A DNA stretch of 8,804 bases from Candidatus Woesearchaeota archaeon. GTDB lineage: Archaea; Nanobdellota; Nanobdellia; Woesearchaeales; GW2011-AR4. The position numbers and the translations under genes were made by a program. The DNA lies in assembly GCA_016185815.1 (NCBI GenBank), contig JACPMT010000030.1:1-8804 (forward strand). Direction: 5' to 3'. The notes under the pieces were generated by a model. That model saw only the letters and a list, made by a program, of their open reading frames with translations, was not told the DNA's origin and did not search any database. Each line of letters starts with the position of its first letter. Positions within the stretch are counted from its first letter, which is position 1. Shown piece after piece: positions 4,876 to 8,804 of this stretch.

Positions 4876-6732
4876 ATGCTAAGGCCTTATGAAATGAGCA
4901 GCGTCATAATAACAGGCCAAAACAGCGTGCAGGAAAGCACAATCAAAGAGCTTCATAGCCTAAAAATACTCCACATTGTAGAGCACTCGAAAAATGAGCT
5001 TGCAGACATAGGCAAGCCGCTGGAAAGCGCAAGCAGGCTTTCCGAAATTCTTGTCAGGGTAAGGGCTTTGGTTGCTGCATTGAATATAAAGAGAGAAGAA
5101 AATAAATTCGAGCTTAAAAAAGGCCTGCTGGAAATCGAGCCGACAGCAAAAAAGCTCAGCTACGAAGTAAATACGAATCTGGAGGAACTGAAAAGAGCGG
5201 AAGAGCTAATATCAAAGAACGAGGCTGCAAGGCACGAACTGGAAATTTTAAAGGATATTGATGTGCCGCTTGAAGCCTTTACGCCATACAAAACATTGGC
5301 TTACTTCACAGGCTATGTAAAAGACGGGAATGGTCTAAGCTTCATCAAAAAGGAGCTGCCAAAAACAACAGATAAGTTTATGCTTTTTGAAAGTATTGTC
5401 CGAAAAAAGAATTTCGTAGTTTTGTTTGTCTATGCGAAATTCAAAGAGCAATCCGGCAGCATCCTGCAAAAAGCAGGTTTTGTTCCCATTACATTCACTA
5501 ATATAGTCAATCTGAGGGGAAATGCCTCGTATAATTTGGAAAAAACAGTGGAAGAGGCAAGAAAGCTCCGGCAAAAAAAACAGGGGATAAAAAAACAGCT
5601 TGAGAAGCTTGGCAATGACTACAAGGGATTTCTGGTTGCAGCTGATGAATTTTTGAGCGAGCAGCTTGAAAAGGCTGAAGCTCCATTGAAGTTTGCAGCA
5701 ACCCAGTCAAGCTTCCTCATAAAGGGATGGGTTCCAAGCGGGGAGTTAAGCGCTTCGATAGAAAGATTAAACAAAATATCAAAAAACAAGATATTTGTGC
5801 ACTTTGAGCCTGCAAAAAAAGAGGATAAAGTGCCTGTAAAGCTCAAAAACCCAAAGTATGCGAAGGCATTTGAGTTTTTCATTGACCTGTACAGCATGCC
5901 AATTTACAAGGAAATTGATCCTACATTTTTCATTTTTTTGACATTTCCAATATTTTTCGGGATTATGCTTGGCGATATCGGGTACGGGCTTGTAAGCCTG
6001 ATTGCATTCTGGATATTCAAAAGAAAAATGCCAAAGGCAAAGAGCTTCTTTAACATACTCATTCTTGCATCTTTTGTTTCAATCTTATTTGGCTTTCTGT
6101 ATGGAGAATTTTTTGGAGAGGAAAAAATTTTAGAGCTTGAGCTGCCGCATTTGCTGAGCAGGGTTCGTGAGATGTTCACTTTACTGTACATAACAATAGC
6201 AATAGGAATTATCCATGTTAATACAGGGTTAATACTTGGATTTATAAATGAGTTCAGGTCGCACGGGCTTGTGCATGCGGTATATGCAAAGGCATCTTGG
6301 ATTATTTTGGAGATTGGAATTGCGTTGCTTGTCTTATCCCACTTGGGCAAAATTTCAGTCTCGCCTTTGATTGGAGCTATATTTTTGGGAATGTCAATCT
6401 TAATGCTGCTTAAGGGAGAGGGTATAAAAGGGCTTATTGAGCTGCCGAGCATTTTGACAAATGTAATGTCTTACGCAAGACTGATGGCCATCGGATTGTC
6501 CTCAGTTATACTGGCTGTCATTGTCAATGAGCAGTCCAGGGAATTTTTCCAGAAAGGCGGCTTTTTTGTCTTGATCGGAGCTTTAATTTTAGTTGTTGGG
6601 CATATAGTAAATCTTATGCTTGGCCTGCTGGGAAGCTTTTTGCACTCCTTAAGGCTGCATTATGTCGAGTTTTTTTCAAAATTTTTCCATGGCGGGGCTA
6701 AAAAGTACCAGCCGTTTGGAGCAAAAGAATAA
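4876..6732 (+). CDS. atpI: A-type ATP synthase subunit I (a-type membrane stator)
   Basis: This 618-residue protein belongs to the V-ATPase subunit a / archaeal subunit I family. Residues 1 to about 345 are cytosolic, with two long helical hairpin regions (about 75-125 and 220-270) that contact the peripheral stalks. The rest is a membrane domain of about seven or eight helices, starting with the hallmark FFIFLTFPIFFGIMLGDIGYG (about 350-370). The essential arginine of the ion half-channels is visible in the family motif as Arg535 (SYARLMAIGLSSVILAVIVN). The C-terminus has the usual GLLGSFLHSLRLHYVEFFSKFF. It provides the ion path against the K rotor ring. The length is at the short end for the family. 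A gap of 78 bases follows before subunit K, the only sizeable gap within the operon. Confidence 0.96.
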   Translation: MLRPYEMSSVIITGQNSVQESTIKELHSLKILHIVEHSKNELADIGKPLESASRLSEILVRVRALVAALNIKREENKFELKKGLLEIEPTAKKLSYEVNTNLEELKRAEELISKNEAARHELEILKDIDVPLEAFTPYKTLAYFTGYVKDGNGLSFIKKELPKTTDKFMLFESIVRKKNFVVLFVYAKFKEQSGSILQKAGFVPITFTNIVNLRGNASYNLEKTVEEARKLRQKKQGIKKQLEKLGNDYKGFLVAADEFLSEQLEKAEAPLKFAATQSSFLIKGWVPSGELSASIERLNKISKNKIFVHFEPAKKEDKVPVKLKNPKYAKAFEFFIDLYSMPIYKEIDPTFFIFLTFPIFFGIMLGDIGYGLVSLIAFWIFKRKMPKAKSFFNILILASFVSILFGFLYGEFFGEEKILELELPHLLSRVREMFTLLYITIAIGIIHVNTGLILGFINEFRSHGLVHAVYAKASWIILEIGIALLVLSHLGKISVSPLIGAIFLGMSILMLLKGEGIKGLIELPSILTNVMSYARLMAIGLSSVILAVIVNEQSREFFQKGGFFVLIGALILVVGHIVNLMLGLLGSFLHSLRLHYVEFFSKFFHGGAKKYQPFGAKE

Positions 6733-6749
6733 TAAAATTCAATGACGAA

Positions 6750-6760
6750 AAATATAATAT
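6750..6760 (+). promoter_or_regulatory. Probable internal TATA box ahead of subunit K
   Basis: AAATATAATAT lies in the 78-base gap between subunits I and K. A start about 26 bases downstream (around 6781) would give a leader of roughly 30 bases carrying the Shine-Dalgarno sequence at 6799-6806. The gap is otherwise A-rich with no other structure I can see. Confidence 0.42.
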
Positions 6761-6798
6761 CAGACGATTAAAAAAACCAATAAATAAAAACAATTGAT

Positions 6799-6806
6799 GA
6801 GGAGGT
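6799..6806 (+). promoter_or_regulatory. Strong Shine-Dalgarno site for subunit K
   Basis: GAGGAGGT ends four bases before the ATG at 6811 and is strongly complementary to the 16S rRNA tail. No other gene start in this window has a comparable site. It probably raises translation of the multicopy rotor subunit. Confidence 0.8.
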
Positions 6807-6810
6807 AAAA

Positions 6811-7038
6811 ATGGCAGACATATCAACCGGATTGATAGCAATCGGTTCTGGGATTGCAATCGGCTTAAGCGCAATTGCAGCGGCTATTGCTGAAAAGGAG
6901 ATTGGGGCAGCAGCTGTAGGGGCAATGGCTGAGAAGGAAGAGCTTTTTGGTAAGGGATTAATCCTTACGGTAATTCCAGAAACATTGGTTATATTTGGGC
7001 TAGTAGTTGCTATATTGATATTGAACTTGGCAAAATAA
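6811..7038 (+). CDS. atpK: A-type ATP synthase subunit K (c-type rotor proteolipid)
   Basis: This 75-residue double-helix proteolipid is the single-hairpin form. Helix 1 covers about residues 4-28 (GLIAIGSGIAIGLSAIAAAI, rich in glycine and alanine), a polar loop carries AEKEELFGKG, and helix 2 covers about 48-73. The ion-binding carboxylate is Glu57 in TVIPETLVIFGLV. Many copies form the membrane ring that turns against subunit I. By eye alignment with the Na+-binding c ring of Ilyobacter, helix 1 has Ile17 where the Na+ ligand glutamine would be, while Thr58 after the glutamate is Na+-compatible. Proton coupling is therefore a tentative inference. The start is fixed by the strong Shine-Dalgarno site. 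Seven bases separate its stop from the subunit E start. Confidence 0.95.
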   Translation: MADISTGLIAIGSGIAIGLSAIAAAIAEKEIGAAAVGAMAEKEELFGKGLILTVIPETLVIFGLVVAILILNLAK

Positions 7039-7045
7039 GGCAAAA

Positions 7046-7591
7046 ATGGGACTGGAAGCGGTAAAAGACGAGATATTGGGCAATGCAAAAGAGCAGTCAA
7101 ACTCCATAATTGCAGAAGCCAGAAAGGAAGCCAATAGGATATCAAGGGAAGCTGAAAAAAAAGCAGAGGAAATGAAGGAGAAAAGCGAGGCAGAAACCAA
7201 AGTAATGCTTGACACCATCAAAAGACAGGAATTGGCCAATGCGGAGCTTGAGAGCAAGAAAATGCTGCTGGAGGCAAAGAAAGAGCTCATTGACAATGTT
7301 TTTCTTGAAGCATCAAAAAAACTTGAAGCATTAGATGAAAAAAAAAGGGAAGTTTACATAAAAAAACTGCTTGAAAAGGCAAAAAATGACATTGAGGCAG
7401 CTCATGTTTACTGCAATAAGAAGGACGCAAAGTTCCTGAAGGACTTTAAAGTGGAATCTGCAAATATCATCGGCGGCTTGATGGCTGAGAACAAGGAAAA
7501 AACTATAAGGGTTGATTACAGCTTTGAGACACTGCTGCAAAGCATAAAGGAAAATGAGCTGCAGAACATAAGCAAAATTCTGTTCGGTTAA
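7046..7591 (+). CDS. atpE: A-type ATP synthase subunit E
   Basis: This 181-residue protein has the subunit E plan. A long N-terminal helix of about 95 residues (EILGNAKEQSNSIIAEARKE onward, with EAEKKAEEMKEKSEAE and ANAELESKKMLLEAKKELID) forms a coiled coil with subunit H. A mixed alpha/beta C-terminal domain follows (about 96-181), including YIKKLLEKAKNDIEAAHVYC and NIIGGLMAENKEKTIRVDYSFE. The segment GGLMAENKEKTIRVDYSFETLL corresponds to the family's conserved GG(L/V)...D(N/Y)(S/T)(F/L)...L pattern, which binds the top of the catalytic head. It lies between K and C as expected, and the subunit C ATG starts one base after its stop. There is no strong ribosome site, so coupling from upstream translation is likely. 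Confidence 0.93.
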   Translation: MGLEAVKDEILGNAKEQSNSIIAEARKEANRISREAEKKAEEMKEKSEAETKVMLDTIKRQELANAELESKKMLLEAKKELIDNVFLEASKKLEALDEKKREVYIKKLLEKAKNDIEAAHVYCNKKDAKFLKDFKVESANIIGGLMAENKEKTIRVDYSFETLLQSIKENELQNISKILFG

Positions 7592-7592
7592 A

Positions 7593-8663
7593 ATGCTAAA
7601 ACTAGAGGAGCCAAAAAGGATTAAGCTTGGGTTTTACCCTTATACCTATGTAAGGAGCGCTGTAATGAAGTCCCTTCTTTTCAAGAAGGATGATTACCAT
7701 AAAATGCTTAAGATGGGCTTCAGCGAAATTGCAAAATTTTTGCAGGACTCAAGCTACAAAAAAGAGATAAACGCCTTGGCTAACGAATACAGCGGAGCTG
7801 ATTTGCTGGAGCTGGCGCTGAACAGAAACCTTGCAGAGTCCTTCAAGAAATTAATGAGGATTTCCCCTTACGAGCTGGCTTTATTGATAAAGGAGTATGC
7901 AAAAAGAAAAGACATTGAGGACATCAAAACAATACTAAGGGGAAAATTCACAAATGCAAATGAAAAAGAGACTGCAAATTCCATAACGGCGGCAGGAACC
8001 CTAAGCTATGATTTTCTTGTCTCGCTCATGAAAAAAGAATCCATAGAGGAGGTGCTGAAAAACAACAGGCTTGTTGAATATTCATTGTTTGAAGACGGAC
8101 TGAAGGATTTGAAGGAAAAGAACAATCTTGTAGGCATTGAAAACGCATTGGACAAATTTTATTACAGCCACCTAATCCAATTTTCAAAAATTCTGCCGAA
8201 AGAGGGCACTTTGTTCAGGGATTTTCTGCTGAAGGAAGTTGAAATATTGAATATACTGACATTATTAAGGCTGAAAAAGGCAAAGTTTGGCAAAGATAAC
8301 CTGAAGGATTTTATCATTTCATCCGGAAATAGACTGAAGGATTATAAAATATTAAATTTAGCGAATCTTGAAGATTTAGAAGAGCTTTCAAAAGCTCTGG
8401 AAAGAATGGAATACGGGAGCATAGTCAAAAGGGGCATTGAGGAATTCAAAAAAACTGGCTCATTGATAATGCTTGAGACCGAGCTTTACAAATATCTGCT
8501 CAAGCAATCTGCTTTGTTCATGCACCAGCACCCTTTGTCAATTGATGTGATACTGGGTTATATGTTTGCAAAAGACATTGAAGTCAGAAATTTGAAAATA
8601 ATAATAAAAGGAAAACAACTTGGCTTAAAAGAAGATTTTATTGAGAGCCAGATGGTATTCTGA
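7593..8663 (+). CDS. atpC: A-type ATP synthase subunit C (central-stalk/rotor adaptor)
   Basis: This 356-residue, mainly helical protein matches archaeal subunit C, the counterpart of eukaryotic V-ATPase subunit d. It is a funnel-shaped adaptor seated on the K ring that receives the D/F shaft. Visible signatures are the opening YPYTYVRSAVMKSLLFKKDDYHKMLKMGF (about 16-44), ISPYELALLIKEYAKRKDIEDIKTILRG (about 90-117, one of three repeated helical units ending in a xDxxNLKxILRGK-like motif), and the C-terminal repeat IDVILGYMFAKDIEVRNLKIIIKGKQLGL (about 322-350). The length is typical for the family. It is one base from subunit E upstream and three bases from the subunit F ATG downstream. There is no sign of damage. 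Confidence 0.95.
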   Translation: MLKLEEPKRIKLGFYPYTYVRSAVMKSLLFKKDDYHKMLKMGFSEIAKFLQDSSYKKEINALANEYSGADLLELALNRNLAESFKKLMRISPYELALLIKEYAKRKDIEDIKTILRGKFTNANEKETANSITAAGTLSYDFLVSLMKKESIEEVLKNNRLVEYSLFEDGLKDLKEKNNLVGIENALDKFYYSHLIQFSKILPKEGTLFRDFLLKEVEILNILTLLRLKKAKFGKDNLKDFIISSGNRLKDYKILNLANLEDLEELSKALERMEYGSIVKRGIEEFKKTGSLIMLETELYKYLLKQSALFMHQHPLSIDVILGYMFAKDIEVRNLKIIIKGKQLGLKEDFIESQMVF

Positions 8664-8666
8664 AAA

Positions 8667-8804
8667 ATGGTAAAAATTGCTGTTGTTGGAAGCAACGAGT
8701 TTGTTGTAGGGTTCCAGCTGGCAGGCATAAAGGATACAATTGAATTGAACGACAATTATTTCAGCCAGCTTAAAAATTTTAAGACTAAAAAAGAAATTGG
8801 GATA
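8667..8804 (+). CDS. atpF: A-type ATP synthase subunit F (N-terminal part, runs off the window)
   Basis: The first 46 codons are present, beginning MVKIAVVGSNEFVVGFQLAG and continuing IKDTIELNDNYFSQLKNFKT. The pattern IAVVGS(x)EFVxGFxLAGIKD is the family's conserved first strand, loop and helix of the Rossmann-like fold. Subunit F binds subunit D in the rotating central shaft and moderates ATP hydrolysis. The frame remains open at the window edge. The gene follows subunit C after three bases, in the standard archaeal order, and A, B and D would be expected next. Confidence 0.93.
   Translation, partial: MVKIAVVGSNEFVVGFQLAGIKDTIELNDNYFSQLKNFKTKKEIGI

Noticed and set aside
5904..6452. Open frame of 182 residues on the - strand opposite subunit I
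   Set aside because: It mirrors the membrane domain of subunit I, has no family signature, and has no promoter or ribosome site.
1..8804. Insertion sequences, CRISPR arrays, toxin-antitoxin or phage genes
   Set aside because: No terminal inverted repeats, spaced direct repeats or such gene families were seen; the window is core metabolic and housekeeping content.

Overview
This AT-rich window is archaeal. It carries a Cdc48-type AAA+ ATPase, the archaea-specific GatDE Glu-tRNA(Gln) amidotransferase, a DUF504/MJ1316-domain protein and an archaeal A-type (A1Ao) ATP synthase operon in the order H-I-K-E-C-F. It also has TATA boxes about 25 bases upstream of starts, leaderless or near-leaderless genes and a tRNA with bulge-helix-bulge introns. 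Compact genes, small membrane ORFs, shortened GatD and GatE, and non-canonical tRNA introns suggest a reduced lineage, perhaps of the DPANN type. That placement is inference, since no marker here fixes the phylum.

Layout: 1-762 is the 3' end of a Cdc48-like ATPase gene whose start lies outside the window. 805-1065 encodes a two-helix membrane protein. 1107-4245 is a tight + strand cluster: gatD (disrupted), a DUF504 protein, an 80-residue probable membrane protein, and gatE. 4250-4428 on the - strand is a tRNA-Arg(CCU) gene converging on gatE and broken by two introns, neither at the canonical 37/38 site. 4429-4556 is the divergent promoter region between the tRNA and the ATP synthase operon. 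4557-8804 holds subunits H, I, K, E, C and the start of F; the operon continues past the window, where A, B and D would be expected.

How the genes work together: GatD releases ammonia from an amide donor and GatE uses it to convert Glu-tRNA(Gln) to Gln-tRNA(Gln). Both look reduced. gatD has lost about 30 codons together with its reading frame, so as written no intact GatD is made. gatE is in frame but appears to lack the AspRS-like (GAD) insertion domain. The ATP synthase genes form one operon with a TATA box just before subunit H and a second probable promoter plus the window's only strong Shine-Dalgarno sequence before subunit K, which fits the many copies of K needed per rotor.

The strongest finding is the tRNA. 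Removing a 73-nt D-loop intron (19/20) and a 31-nt intron at 53/54 yields a textbook 75-nt tRNA-Arg(CCU). At both introns the cut positions fall after the second nucleotide of each three-nucleotide bulge.
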